Below are positions 28,753 to 41,390 of a stretch of 64,000 nt of DNA, in pieces; the stretch's first letter is position 1; each line of letters begins with the position of its first letter. The position numbers and the translations under genes were made by a program. Below the pieces are notes generated by a model. The model was not told where the DNA came from. It did no database searches and saw only the letters and a program-made list of their open reading frames with translations. This DNA is from Unio delphinus (lineage: Eukaryota; Mollusca; Bivalvia; Unionida; Unionidae), in assembly GCA_029339505.1 (NCBI GenBank), contig JAQISU010000003.1, forward strand, positions 15,961,001 through 16,025,000. The letters run 5' to 3'.

Positions 28753-29644
28753 CTTTTTGGATTATTAGCACCTCATTGGCCATTTGCCACTAATTTGAAG
28801 TTAAATTTGCAAATTCAATAACTTTAAGTCATTATCGTTTTCTTCTGAAGTCAGAATCTGGATTAACATCTTTGGAGTTTCGTAAACTGAATTACTTATT
28901 TAAAAAGTAGTAATATTTTCTTGGTAATTGAAAATGTAGTTCTTTTGCTTTGAATAACAAAGTGCCAATATCATCTGGACTGAAAGCGTATGAATTATGT
29001 CAAAAATTTCCCTTTTAGTTAGCTGCATTTGATTCAGTGTGTGTTTGAGTTTTTGTCTACAAGAAAGTTAATTCTCTTTCATGATCACCAATAGAAGAAA
29101 TCGACCAAAAATCATTAGGTTTTGTTTTGATTTTTCTTGAATGTGCAATGCATTCGTTCATAGCTAATTTTATTGGAGACCGTATACCAATAATATTTTG
29201 AATTACTTTTGTTTTTTTCAGACAGACTAAGGTCCAAGGTTTCGAAAAATAATTCCCTTTTTCAGTTGGTTTCCTCTATTTCATACCCATTTTATATCTT
29301 TTTAGTTTAAAGAAGGGTGTTAGTGTTTCACACTCTTTCTTCTGTCAGTCTCTTGATCTGATTTCACGTCTTATATCTGAACTCAACCGTATATTGTTCT
29401 CTTTTCTAAGTGTAACTAACTGAGACTGCACGTGCTGTTGAGAAAACAGATTTATTCCGTTATAAAACAATTTCATGTCTTTAAACGACTTAAAAGATTC
29501 GATCCATGTGTAATTGCCAATTAATGTATTTAAATAGCTCATAGCTGCATTTTGGTTGCAACCTGACTTTCCAGTATTGGGATAAACTAGTTTAAAACTG
29601 AAAAATTTGGACTTGATCACTGATATTCAACGTGCAGTGTAATC

Positions 29645-29750
29645 TGAATTAATTATAGCATAGCCAGATGATTATAGCATAGCCAGATAATTATAGCATA
29701 GCCAGATGATTATAGCATAGCCAGATAATTATAGCATAGCCAGATGATTG
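29645..29750. repeat. 19-bp tandem repeat
   Basis: About five to six copies of ATTATAGCATAGCCAGAT(G/A), alternating G and A at the last base, which suggests a 38-bp higher-order unit. Confidence 0.9.
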
Positions 29751-29815
29751 ATAAACGGGTAAAACATGGTTACTGAAGACGTAAAGTTCGTTTATTATAC
29801 AGTAACTCTCATTAT

Positions 29816-29971
29816 CAGGGCCGGCGCTTCCGCTAGGTGAACTAGGCAATCGCCTAGGGCGCTGGGTTAAGGGTTTATTTCATGATGGGCGGGTGGGGGA
29901 GGGCGTGAGTAAAAGGGGGCGTTAGATATCTGATCTCGCCTAGGGCACCAAAATGCCTTGCACCGGCGCTG
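29816..29971. mobile_element. hAT-type MITE
   Basis: It begins CAGGGCCGGCGC and ends GCACCGGCGCTG, imperfect inverted ends. The flanking 8 bp are CTCATTAT (29808-29815) and TTCATTAT (29972-29979), seven of eight matching. It is 156 bp and non-coding, and GCCTAGGGC phrases occur near both ends. Confidence 0.8.
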
Positions 29972-29979
29972 TTCATTAT

Positions 29980-31050
29980 GGACGTTTAGAATTTTGCCAC
30001 TTCTTTAAGCCAGCGTCGTTGAATCCCATGCATCTACTACTCCATTACATTCAAATGTATAATGTAAGTGTATGTAAGTGCCTGGGCGAAAATAACGCGA
30101 TTGTATTACCAGATAAATGGAATCGCATCACAATTATTACTTCCAGTTCAGTACGAATGTAGTTCTAGTCTATTTTTAGAACATTTTTTCCTCTCTCATT
30201 TTGGTGATGATAGAAGAGTTCTACTGATGCAATTTTGTTAGGGATTTAAAGGTAATTGTTTATTCTTGAGAATGCAAGCTCAGAGAGTGGTTGTCTGTGT
30301 GTATTTTGGCGAGAGTGCACATTGAGTAATAAGGCCTTGGTGATGATCCGGAAGTGAAACCTGTGTTCTGTTTACATGCTTTTCTCTTTACAGTGCAGCC
30401 ACTCAAAAAAATGCCGGTGAACCCTTGACAAGAACTTCACCGTAAAGTCATATTTGGATGTATTTTAGATTTGTATTGATTGTCACACAGTGGAAAGGTC
30501 AGCACTGAGAAATATATGTAGAAAACATATAGTAAAATAAATTGTGATGTATGTCCAAATAGGGCGTATTTAACGTTAAAGAAAATGTTAAATATTTGTT
30601 TCTCTTAAATGCTTCACACGGGTTTTTCTTTGAGGCTCAAAAGATGTTTATAGTTCTTCAAATACGTTTACAGAGCTTCTTAATAAATTAATTAATTTAG
30701 GAATTTTTGTTAAAGTTCAACAACATAGATTTGACCAGACTTATGAAAAAAGAACGTGAACACCCGTTATTTGATCGCATGCATGACGTTGAGTAGGCCA
30801 TGCTGTGTGAAGCGAGTGAATAATCGAATGATATATAATTAGATTCCTTCTAATAAATATGATCTTCTTTGTTTAACACTAACACGCGTGGCGAAGTTCG
30901 AGAGTATTTTGGCTGAAACGGAACACCACCGTCGATTCAGCACATATATCCAACAGAAGCCTTAGTAACCAATAATTTATTATTGATTTACAGGCAGAAC
31001 AAATCGATTAACTATTTGCTAATGCATATTGATCAGTTAGCTAGTGCACT
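29980..31050. other. Spacer without recognised features
   Basis: Non-coding AT-rich sequence between a MITE and the hAT element; no repeat or gene that I can support. Confidence 0.45.
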
Positions 31051-31058
31051 ACCTAGTG

Positions 31059-33543
31059 CAGGGGTGGGCAAACTACGGCCCGCGGGCCTCATGGGGCCCG
31101 CCAGAGTATATTATGCGGCCCGTAAGAACGCACATGTTGCGATCCTACGTCAATGTTAATTTTGTTCGATTATAATTTATAATTTTCACTATATTTTTGA
31201 AATTTTATTCAGAGTATTTGATTCGAATCTAGGGATATTAAATTGGATTTTATGGCTCCAGAATTGATTAGTCATTAATCGTCAACATCCATATTCGAAA
31301 CTGCGTTTCCGCTCGACCGGAAGTGGCTTTTGTTCACATTTTGAAAGGTTTTGTAAAAATTGTAATTTAAAAGCGAATAGACGTTGATTTAACCATGAGT
31401 GCTGCAAGAAAAAGAAAGATTGAGGACGAATGTCGTGTTTTTAATGACGAATGGACTGCTAAGTACTGCTTCACGAACGTTGGGAGCAAAGCAGTCTGCT
31501 TGCTGTGCCGTGAGTGGTTGAGCGCCTTTAAGGAGTACAATTTAAAAAGACACCACCAAACAAAACATTTGGATTTTGGGCACAATTTAACGAACGAAGA
31601 GAGAAAAAGGAAATGCCAGGAGTTGGTTAACAATTTAAAGAAGCAGCAAACTGTTTTCACCAAACAGTCTTTAATACAAGATGCTGCAACCGAAGCCAGT
31701 TTGGTGCTGTCTCATAAGATTGTAAAACGGAACAAGCCTTTTTCTGACGGCGAATTCATCAAGGAATGCTTGTCAGATGCAGCAAACATTATGTGTCTAG
31801 AACAGAAAACAAAATTAATTTGACATCATTTCTTTATCAAGGAGAACTGTAGTCAGGCGTGTTGAAAAGATAAGTGACAATTTGATGCACCAACTTCGAG
31901 ATGCAAGCAAAGACTTTTTGTGGTACTCTCTTGCTTTGGACGAAAGTACCGATGTACAGGACACAGCACAATTGTTGGTATTTATACGGGGAATAAACAC
32001 CCGTTTCGAGCTTACCGAGGAATTACTTAGTGTTGAGTCACTCAAAGACACAACCACAGGCCAGGATTTATTCAGTGTTATTGTGAACTGTGTTGAAAGA
32101 ACTGGGTTGGCGTGGAATAAGATAGCAAGTGTAACAACCGATGGAGCGCGTGCTTTGACTGGGAAAAACGTAGGTCTGGTGAAGTTGATGAATAATAAAA
32201 TTAAAGAAGAACACCCTGACCACACACTCTTACCTCTTCACTGTGTCATCCATCAGGAAAGTCTGTGTAAAGCTGCGTTGAATATCAAGCATGTTATTGA
32301 CCCAGTTGTCAGTGTGATAAACCTCATCAGAGCCAGGGCACTTTACCACAGGCAGTTCAAGGCAATGCTTGAAGATTTGGAAACTGAACAGTCTGATATT
32401 ATCTACCACAGCAGTGTCCGCTGGCTGAGCCTGGGCAAGATATTGAGGCGAGTGTGTGATCTCAAGGAAGAAATAGTTATGTTCCTGGAGATGAAGGGTA
32501 TTGATTGTGACTTTGTTACTAACATTGTTAATGAAGAGTGGAAGTCAGACTTCATGTTTGCCATTGACATTATGGAACAGTTGAATGAACTGAATGTCAA
32601 ACTTCAGGGCAATAGCTTGTTTGCACATGAAATGTATGTGCATGTTAAATCATTTCAGGCAAAACTCTCCCTGTTCTCCAGTCAAGCAGGTGAACGCAGG
32701 TTTTGCCATTTCCCTTTGCTGAGACAGAAAACCATTTCTGGTGAAATGGCTGACAGGTACAAGGCTCAGTTGGATGCCTTGGTTGTGGAATTTGAAAGGA
32801 GGTTCCAAGACTTCAAGAACTTGGAACCACTCTTCAATATCCTCCGTTCGCCATTTAGTGCAGAAGCTGATTCAGCCCCAGAGGATATACAGTTGGAGCT
32901 GCTTGACCTACAAGCAGATTATGACCTGAAGGAGAAGTTCAAGTCAGTTCTTCTGCTGGAATTTTATGGATCTTTGTCAGCAGCAGCATTTCCACACTTA
33001 AAATACCTTGCTGCCAAACATTTGTCACTATTTGGGTCCACATACATCTGTGAGCAAGCTTTTTCTTGTCTGAAAATCAACAAGTCTAAGAACAGGTCGA
33101 TGGTGACTGACTGCAATTTCAATGCAGTCATGCGAATCACAACCAGTAAACTGGTTCCACAGTTCAAGAACATTATCCAAAACTACTTCTCATTAATTAT
33201 AATTGTACTCTGTGGTCAGATTGTATGTAAATTAAGTTCCTTCTTCTTCATAATCATTATGATAGGTAACAATAAACTTTTGTTGAAATAATTATGAATA
33301 GTAAAACCTTTTTACCAAATTAGAAACTGGTTCAAGTTCGTATTTTAAAATATAATGTGCATGTGTAATACAGTGTGAATGTGAAATAAAATGACAAATA
33401 CATGGCCATTATCATTAATTCATATTTTCATACGTTGTAAATTGTAATTGAAGTAGACAAAATATATATGCGCCCCCCCCCCTCCCCCGATAACAATAAA
33501 GTTTTCAGTGTGGCCCTCCGTAGAAAATGTTTGCCCACCCCTG
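31059..33543 (+). mobile_element. hAT DNA transposon, near-complete
   Basis: It is 2,485 bp with inverted ends sharing CAGGGGTGGGCAAAC for 15 perfect bases, and a perfect 8-bp target duplication ACCTAGTG (31051-31058 and 33544-33551). It contains a hAT transposase gene with a single frameshift. The perfect duplication argues for a fairly recent insertion. Confidence 0.95.
31395..33291 (+). pseudogene. hAT transposase (BED finger, hATC dimerisation), one frameshift
   Basis: The first frame (ATG 31395 to 31823, 142 codons) has a BED-type zinc finger: CLLCREWLSAFKEYNLKRHHQTKH region (two Cys, two His). The second frame (open from about 31820, to 33291) carries the RNase-H-like catalytic core: WYSLALDESTDV (first Asp), SVTTDGARALTG (second Asp) and LHCVIHQESLC. 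The C-terminal hATC dimerisation block is AAKHLSLF followed by CEQAFSCLKINKSKNRS. The frames change near 31815-31822 in an A/T-rich run. It resembles the GTF2IRD2/ZBED-related branch of hAT transposases. The final 30 or so residues are hydrophobic and probably read-through past the usual end. Close to intact, it could have been active recently. Confidence 0.92.
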
Positions 33544-33551
33544 ACCTAGTG

Positions 33552-34068
33552 TAATAATAACTTCACTTGAGTCTACGTTGACTTACAGTCTCGCTATGCT
33601 CAACAATTTTAAATATAAAGTTACTTAAATCATGTACTTACGTCTGGCGGAAGGTTAGAGTCATGGAGTACAGATGATTTATCTCATATAAATAATCAAA
33701 ATCTATAATACCCATATTGATACTAATTACAGAACTCAGATTGTTTTGCACTTCAAAGTTCACCCATAATAATTATGTAGGCAAGTAAGAGTCTGACGAA
33801 AAGGGGCCGATTACAGAATGAGATAAATGTAAGCAAATCATCCCACAGCCAGTATAGTCAAAATATGGCCTTCCTTCGAGGTGTACGCCTTTGTTGACAT
33901 CACAACCAAACTGATTATGTTCTTGCTAAATGTTCGTCTTCCCACTCCAATATTTTGTTCGGAGAATGATCAAGGTGAATTTCAGGAAAGCAAATAAAAT
34001 CAAATTCATGCTTTTTCATAAACTTTATTTCTAACATTTCTGACAATTAGATGAAATGCTGAAAATTA
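33552..34068. other. Spacer without recognised features
   Basis: No gene or repeat I can support between the hAT element and a cluster of purine microsatellites. Confidence 0.45.
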
Positions 34069-34197
34069 AAGAGAGAGAGACAGACAGACAGACAGAGAGA
34101 GACAGAGAGAGAGACAGACAGACAGACTGGGGGAGGAGCTATTAAGGAATGGTGAAGGAGAGAAATCGTTTCTTCGACGAAGTATTATTTAAGACAA

Positions 34198-34245
<48 letters not shown>

Positions 34246-34406
34246 AAATTATACCCCAGAATAAAGATGCACAGAGAGACGACAGTCAAAGTTTCTATTG
34301 TGGATTGAATTAAAAAGATATGAAATTACACTTTTCAAACACCAAACATATTCGCTCGCAATCAAACGATGGTAGTGATAAACATACAACTCAAAACTTA
34401 TATCGA

Positions 34407-34465
<59 letters not shown>
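34069..34465. repeat. Purine microsatellite cluster
   Basis: A mixed GAGA/GACA tract is at 34069-34126, (AAAG)n at about 34196-34248 and (AG)n at 34410-34465. All are purine-rich on the plus strand, which can favour triplex formation. Confidence 0.93.
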
Positions 34466-34469
<4 letters not shown>

Positions 34470-37400
34470 TAGTTCTGATTCGCGGCCATATTTTCTGAAA
34501 GTATTTTATTCAGTCGTGTGACCGATCGACTTTGGTGTTTTATAGTTGCCTCCACCCACTAGGGGTATATGGGCAACTTTTATATCCAGCATATCACTGA
34601 ACATTTATTTACCTTAACCCATGTACATTAGTACATTAATTTGGGCGTTATACCGAATTACTAAAAAGTAACTATCGGTATAAATGGAAGCCCTATGGGG
34701 CAGATAGGTAAGTCCCATCCACATCTATCCCCATCAATTCAGTCGTGTGAATTTCATTCACACCTTTTATACATAAACTTTTAAAAAGGGAACAGCGCCC
34801 TCTACTTGCACTTGTTATTTTTAGTAACAACACTTTGTTGTAACAACAGAAGTCATTGCACGCGGCAGGAAATGATTTAGTATGTGAAATACGGAAATGT
34901 GCTACTGTATTTAAGTTTTAATTGCTTAAGATGCTGTGCGACAAACATTGGAATAAGTAATTTCACTCTGGAGAAATGTAAGTACACAAATCTCAAACTT
35001 GTACACATTTCATTGATGGAAAATCACAGTCAAATTTTCTTTGTGAGCGCATGTTCATCGGTCCAACCACTCCTCGCGTTGAGCATAATGTACGGGTAAC
35101 TGTGCCTTTATGAAAGCTGATCAACAAACATGTATACAAATACTGGTCGGGATTGGATGATTTTAAGCTAAATAAGTGTTTGAATATCAAGGGGGTTTCG
35201 GGTCTGAATGTAGATATCGTTATAATGAAATTAATGTCAGTGAATTTTGCATTGTCAGCCTGAATATCGCGACAGTCTGGCCTTCCAGCCAAGTCTTCTT
35301 AACTTCATTAAATCAGCTTTCAGTAGCAAATACATTTGCAATATACGTTTAAGAGAGACAGAGACTGTCGATAATATGAAAACATTCTTATCTTTATAAA
35401 TTTCACAGTTGCGTTTTTATTATTCTCTTAGTACAGGTGACACAAAAGTTCGAAAGGTATATATAAATCGTCTGTTCCGAACGAAAATTAAACTGAAAAC
35501 ACGTTTAGTAGATATTTCCATCTCGTACAAAATACTGTACAGATTATGAATAGACGCAGAACATTAAGAAAATACAGGAAGAAGAGCATAGATAACCTTT
35601 CTACCGCAAAACCATAGTTTACCATGAATTTAAAATTTATTTGAAAAAAATAAAAAACGACGCCTAATTTTCCGTGTCAAATTTGAGTACGAGTGTGGGA
35701 TGGGAAAGCTTTATCAAAGAAACGGCATCTTTCTTGTGGGCTGTTTAACCATACAATGGGGGTGGGTGGGGTGGGGGTGATTAAAAATCCAGACCTTTCT
35801 ATTTCTCATAATAAAAATTAATTGGGATATTACAGATGCTTCCTCTTGTAACCGTAGAACACTCCAGAGCTGTCAGATGTAATAAATACGTTTTAATCCC
35901 ATGTTATACGAAGTTATTAGAGAATCTGGTCTTTGACTCCTTGGTTCCCATAATGACGGTTAGCATCCAGTACTTCACGACCAAACACATGCACACACAC
36001 GTAAAACCAGTTGTCTGTTTTGGTTCAAGTGTATGTGGGTGTGTGTGTGCAAAGACACTTGTTTAGCTTACATCCAACGGTTTTGAAATGGCCGGATTAC
36101 CTGGGAGTTTGGTAAAAACAAATAGGAATGCACATTATGTGCAAAAGTGTTATATAACAACACTACAGTTGGGGAGAAGGTTTGGTGATATTAACAAAGT
36201 ATCCCAACAAACTAAAAACATGGTCTTTCTCGGAGCGCACGAAACAGCAGTGCGCTCGGACAAACGCACTATAGCACATAACACGCGGAAAACAAACAAT
36301 TAAAAACATTTTCGTACAGAGAAAAACGAAATTGTCCAGAATAATGACAAAAGTCAAAACTACATGAAAAGAATAGAAAATCTGAAAATAACTACACTTA
36401 TAACACGGATCTAGTGTGTATAATAAAGACAAACAGGACCGATTACAAGATTGCAGCCTTATTTGACTCGTCATACTATAACCACCATGTTTCTCTTCTA
36501 AACGGTAACCTCTCTTGAAACGTGTGAACAAAAGTTACCGGAAGTGCCGATTTCGATTGCCATGACCGGTTGATAAAATTAAAAAAAGATTTTTTTTAAA
36601 AAAAAAAGCTTGCATGAACGTATAATATTTGTAGCAGAAAAGTATAGTTAGATCATGGCTTAATTAGAATATAAACATTAAATTTAAACATCATGGTGTT
36701 CCGGTTTATAATGGGAGTTGAATTAGTAACAGTAGTAGGCCGATTTCGTGTGACCCAGTTACTGACACCTTTGAGTTTTCGCTATAGCGCTTGTTATTTG
36801 TTTTTAGCTTAATACGCCAGTACATTTGCCACGGAGAAAAGTGTTTACATTTTAGGGCAGGCGCAATTATGTGTGCATTATCCAGGCCTAGCAGGATATC
36901 TCCTAAAAATGCAAATAGGAAGAATTAAAAAAGAATCATGAAGGTAAATCATTCCAACCGAAGAAAACTATGAAGATAAACCCTTTGTCTGTACGGAAAA
37001 CAATAAATAGGAAAGCTACTCTCCCCCTGCTAAACTTTAAGACAAAGTAATGACGATTGAAGGTGAAAAAAAGAGATATAAAGAATTGCAGACGACTTTT
37101 TGGAGATTTAACACTTTTTTCCAAATAAACGTAAACGTAAAGTACTACAATATTTAAAAACAAAATGAAAGGTGAAGTCTTGATAAAAACAAAACAAAAA
37201 AATGACATTAATACTAATAAGAGTCGTAGTAAGAAAGTGATTTAGTCAGTGCATGAATTTAAAGCGTACTTACATTAATCCTCATTTCGCTTTTTAATAT
37301 AGAATGGGTGCCTTGCCTGACAGTGACATGTAGACATTTCTTTTTTTTTAAAAAAATATCATTTGTACTTTTTCATCATACTATATCAGCTCTGTGTAAT

Positions 37401-37738
37401 AATGTAATATGTTTATTGTTGTACACGTGTTACTCATTGTGTACGTTCGTTTATGTATCATGTTTATGTAATGAGTGTATTCCTTTTTCATTGCACGCCG
37501 CGACGTTTTCCAAGTTTTATACATGATTTAATCAGGGCTTGATTTGGCGGCTTTCCCTGTCTGGAAACTTGTACAATTTCCTGTCGGACTAGTAATTTTC
37601 ATACTTTAAGTAGTCCTATGGCTGGTAGACCTCGATATGTATCTGACATCTAAACAAATTTCTCTTCCATTCTTTCTGGCTACAAAGAAATTTTTATTAC
37701 ATTCTAGACCATTTTTTTTATTTTTATCACAAAAGATA
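34466..37738. other. Long spacer without recognised genes
   Basis: The phrase ATTCAGTCGTGTGA occurs twice (34510 and 34738), possibly marking an old repeat. A G-rich tract lies near 35757-35779. Otherwise I see only short chance frames. Confidence 0.4.
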
Positions 37739-37766
37739 AGGTGTGTGTGTGTGTGTGTGTGTGTGT
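37739..37766. repeat. (GT)n microsatellite
   Basis: About fourteen GT dinucleotides. Confidence 0.95.
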
Positions 37767-38020
37767 AATGGAAGCATTGCTTGAATATGCTAGATGTCAC
37801 ACCAAAAACTGAAACCGTTCGACACCACACAGTTATTTCATGCCTAGTCCGATTTTCCTCTGACCCTTGCCACCCCATTTTTGATATTTTAGCCATTGGG
37901 GTGTAGTTTGTTTTCTGGTATTTTTCTTAGTCTTCTTTTTAATTGCATTCGACAAAGACTCGGTGATGGTAGAAAGCACTTTCACTGGTTAAAAACAAGT
38001 TTTGCAGTGTTTGTGGCAAG

Positions 38021-38132
<112 letters not shown>

Positions 38133-39930
38133 CTATATATATAGGATATGTCCCTGTACGCAGACGGCTGAAATGTAAGGGACTACCTTAAAACCAATAT
38201 TGCAAGTCATTTTGACACCACTTTGAGCCATTTTCCAGATAAAGTCACCATATTTACTGCTGAAATTATCAGATCTTAAAACTGCATTGAAACCTCTTCT
38301 AAAAAAAATCGTTTTTTTAAAAAAATTCTCTTTTCATACTGAAAGCTTTGCACGAATCCGATAACGACGTGGAAGGGTTAAAAGGTGACACCACTTTATT
38401 CGAAACTGAATTTTTGAATGTCGTTTAAGGTGGCACTCTATCATTTTGTATTTTGCGTAAGATTATGTTTTTAAAGAAAAATAATTTCATCGTTCATATT
38501 GGCTTTTTAAAACAGTACCTTGTATGTCTTGGGTATCGCTTAAATGCCATTTTCTCTGTTTATGATTGAAATGTGTCATAATACAGGTGTTATAGGATAT
38601 AAGCTCGACCATACTTAAAATGTGCATTTTTTAAATAACAAAGAAAAAGCTACTAGCTCCGCTAGGTCATTTTCACTTCCTGGACATAAGAGGTAAATTG
38701 TATTTTTTTTAAAAAAGACATCCGATAGCTTTTTTTGGTACATTTTACATATTTGGTAATTCATTTATTGCACTTTCAGAAGCTGGTATTATCTAGTCTG
38801 TAAAAAAAAAATTTAGCTATTTTTTATAACTGCCAAGATGATGTATTTAGACTGATTCTGATTATTTTTTAGGACAAGGGAGCAGTCATTTCAGTAGTTT
38901 TTTTGCTTAGATCATTTCAGTTACAACAAGTACAATATCCAAAGAAATTTCAGCCACAGTGTATGAAAGTAACATAGATATATACCAATATTCTCTCCAT
39001 TATGCATGTTGCAAATGTAAATAACTTCACCTTTCACCAGTCACGCTCTCAGATGTGCATAATATATGTAGAGCGCTCCCTAAACCTAACATCTTGATTA
39101 TTCAGTGAAGGTTTATGTCATATATCTTTCTTAACAAATGATTTCCTTCCTTCCAGCTATAGTTAGATTTGGAGACATGTGAAATTTATGATAAATGGCG
39201 GCAATTGGGGCTTAAGTAGGTCGCACGAGAAGGGATAGAAGTGTCCTCGTTTGTTCATGTTGGGTGTGTCAAATTTGTATGTTAACTGTAAGCAACCATA
39301 CGACTCATTCAAACCAGATTAAGAGTGATACGGGGACACATTCCTGTCATGTATATTGATTTCTACCCTGACAAAGGAATTTTGATTTGAATTTTTACAA
39401 GCTGACAGTTTTGCACCAAGAATCTCAGTGGCACGGGATACGGTGTCCCCCTCCCCCACTTCGCTAAGTATGGAGAACATACAATATTTTAAAGGGAAAA
39501 GGAACAGTATTGTACATAATGCGTTAGAAGTGCTACATATGGGATGATCTTGTTTGCGTCAAAAGTTTGATACGTTAACGTTGTCATATTTTCCTTGGAT
39601 ACATGCATTTATTGTAATTGATGTTTTTAAGATGCACAAGAAAACATAAAAGATTTGAATATCTTGTTAATATTAAATGACCTGCACCATGTGATTTTCT
39701 GTTTTGGGATTGTACTGTCGTTTATCTTGTTCACTTATTGTGTACGAGCATTTATTAAAATAAATTATTAATAAAATGACTAGTTGTGTATTTGCATCAG
39801 ATAGTATCTTTTATCATTAATTCAACCAGAAAATAAATTCCTACCAAAAATCTAGTATGTTTTCATTGCCAGTCATTGGTTTGAAAAGTATTTATTCACT
39901 GAATTTGAATATTACAAGTATAATTTTTTA
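38133..39930. other. Spacer without recognised features
   Basis: AT-rich, non-coding, with several A and T homopolymers (for example 38300-38325). I cannot assign it to an element. Confidence 0.4.
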
Positions 39931-39933
39931 TCG

Positions 39934-40195
39934 CTCCAGTGGCCTAGTTTTTAGAGCGACCGCCTCGGATGCGATAGGTTGTGAGTTCGAACTCCGGCCG
40001 AGTCATACATACCAAAAACATAAAAATGGTTCTAGCAGCTGTCTCGCTTGGCGCCCGGCAGTAATAGGTTAGTGTTAGGACTAATGTGGCTGTCTGCGGC
40101 AGGATGTTTTAGTGCTAGACATCACTATGAACCGTCACACTGAAAAGATCGTAGCGATATGGCTGATTTTTTAAAACAAAAGCTGCGTTACAAAT
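39934..40195 (+). mobile_element. tRNA-derived SINE, family A
   Basis: The head resembles a tRNA: an A-box-like TGGCCTAGTTTTTAGAGCG and a B-box-like GAGTTCGAACTCC lie about 45 bp apart. A body follows with GCTTGGCGCCCGGCAG and TAGTGCTAGACATCAC, and an A/C-rich tail. A second copy with the same body lies at 44818-45050. Confidence 0.78.
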
Positions 40196-41217
40196 TCAAA
40201 ACACACACAAACACACACTTCAGTGTCACCTAACAATTTTTTTTCTCTCACGTTTTGCTACTTTGACCGTTGCTAGCGCCAACAAATACGTGGATGGGAA
40301 TCCGCTTAAGAAAAGCTGCAGGCATTTTATGTTGAATTTTTTCCGGGGCAAAAAAAAAGTGTTGAATGGGGTGCGTAAGGTAAAATATTTGTGAAACATA
40401 TGACAAAAGCAGGCGAGGAACCACGCAAGCCAGCTCTGTCTACAACACTGTATATATTAGAGGTTGTTTATACGTACGTGACGTCAGAGACACGTCTGTT
40501 CAATAGTGATTTTCGTCGCAGTTGAATCCCACTCCTTTGACACGATACTGTTCTTTGGGAATTTACAACCGTGACTATCAGGCAGACTTTTTAACATCTG
40601 CCGATTTAAGACATTGAAAAATGTATTGTTTCCTTCAAACATGGAGCCTATAGCATACCTTCCCTTAAATGCATATATTGGAGTGGTGGTGGGTAGCATG
40701 TTTTGTCAAATTATATAGAAAAGGCGCCATTTTATGTTTTGATAAAGAAACAATTCGGTCCGATATATCTCACTGTCAAATATTTTGATTGTATGATATT
40801 GGCCTGTTCGGCAGTGGAAATAAACAACTCTGTACGTCAAGCTGATATAAGTAATCTAGATACTACAGGCGACACAAGGCCCGACGGTTAGTGTTTAGAA
40901 AATCACGCATATATTTAATTTGAAAATTCCCGTTCTTTCAGACAGATGGTGGATATTTCGTCGCTTCTGCAATAGATCTTGCTTGTTTCCTAGGCACAAG
41001 ATAACCCAACTTTATCTTACTTTGTCGTAAAAAAATAGAAAAACAAAGTCCACAAAGCAGGAACAGACAACAAGCTTTTGTAAACAGGAAATGAGCACAC
41101 TATTTAAGAGAATTACTTGTTTCAAACTCCACGTGCTTATCACGCATGTCTGAACACAATTTAAGTGCAAAGTACGGGTTTTGTATGAAATTACAAACGG
41201 CTTTATTTCTATAAGTT
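40196..41217. other. Spacer without recognised features
   Basis: No gene or repeat identified apart from a short ACACAC tract (40198-40217). Confidence 0.4.
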
Positions 41218-41390
41218 GTTTTAGGGTTTAACGCCAATTTTTCGCGCACGATAGTTATACATGGCGGCCAGTATTAATGGTGGAGGATGAAATCGAAAAA
41301 ACCCACGGAAAGAACCACCGACTTAAGAGAAGCTACTGCCACTGGCAAGCAATCTCACATGCCCACAATGGCCGAATCTGTATTTGTAAA
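41218..41390 (-). mobile_element. SINE family B, truncated copy
   Basis: It contains AGGGTTTAACGCCA, TGGCGGCCAGTATTAATGG, GGAAAGAACCACCGAC and GAGAAGCTACTG, matching the bodies of the copies at 47485 and 59270. The tRNA-like end is missing here. Confidence 0.75.

Noticed and set aside
39934..40005. Possible functional tRNA genes at this and the other A/B-box sites
   Set aside because: Acceptor and anticodon stems do not close, and each head continues into a shared SINE body, so these are SINE promoters.
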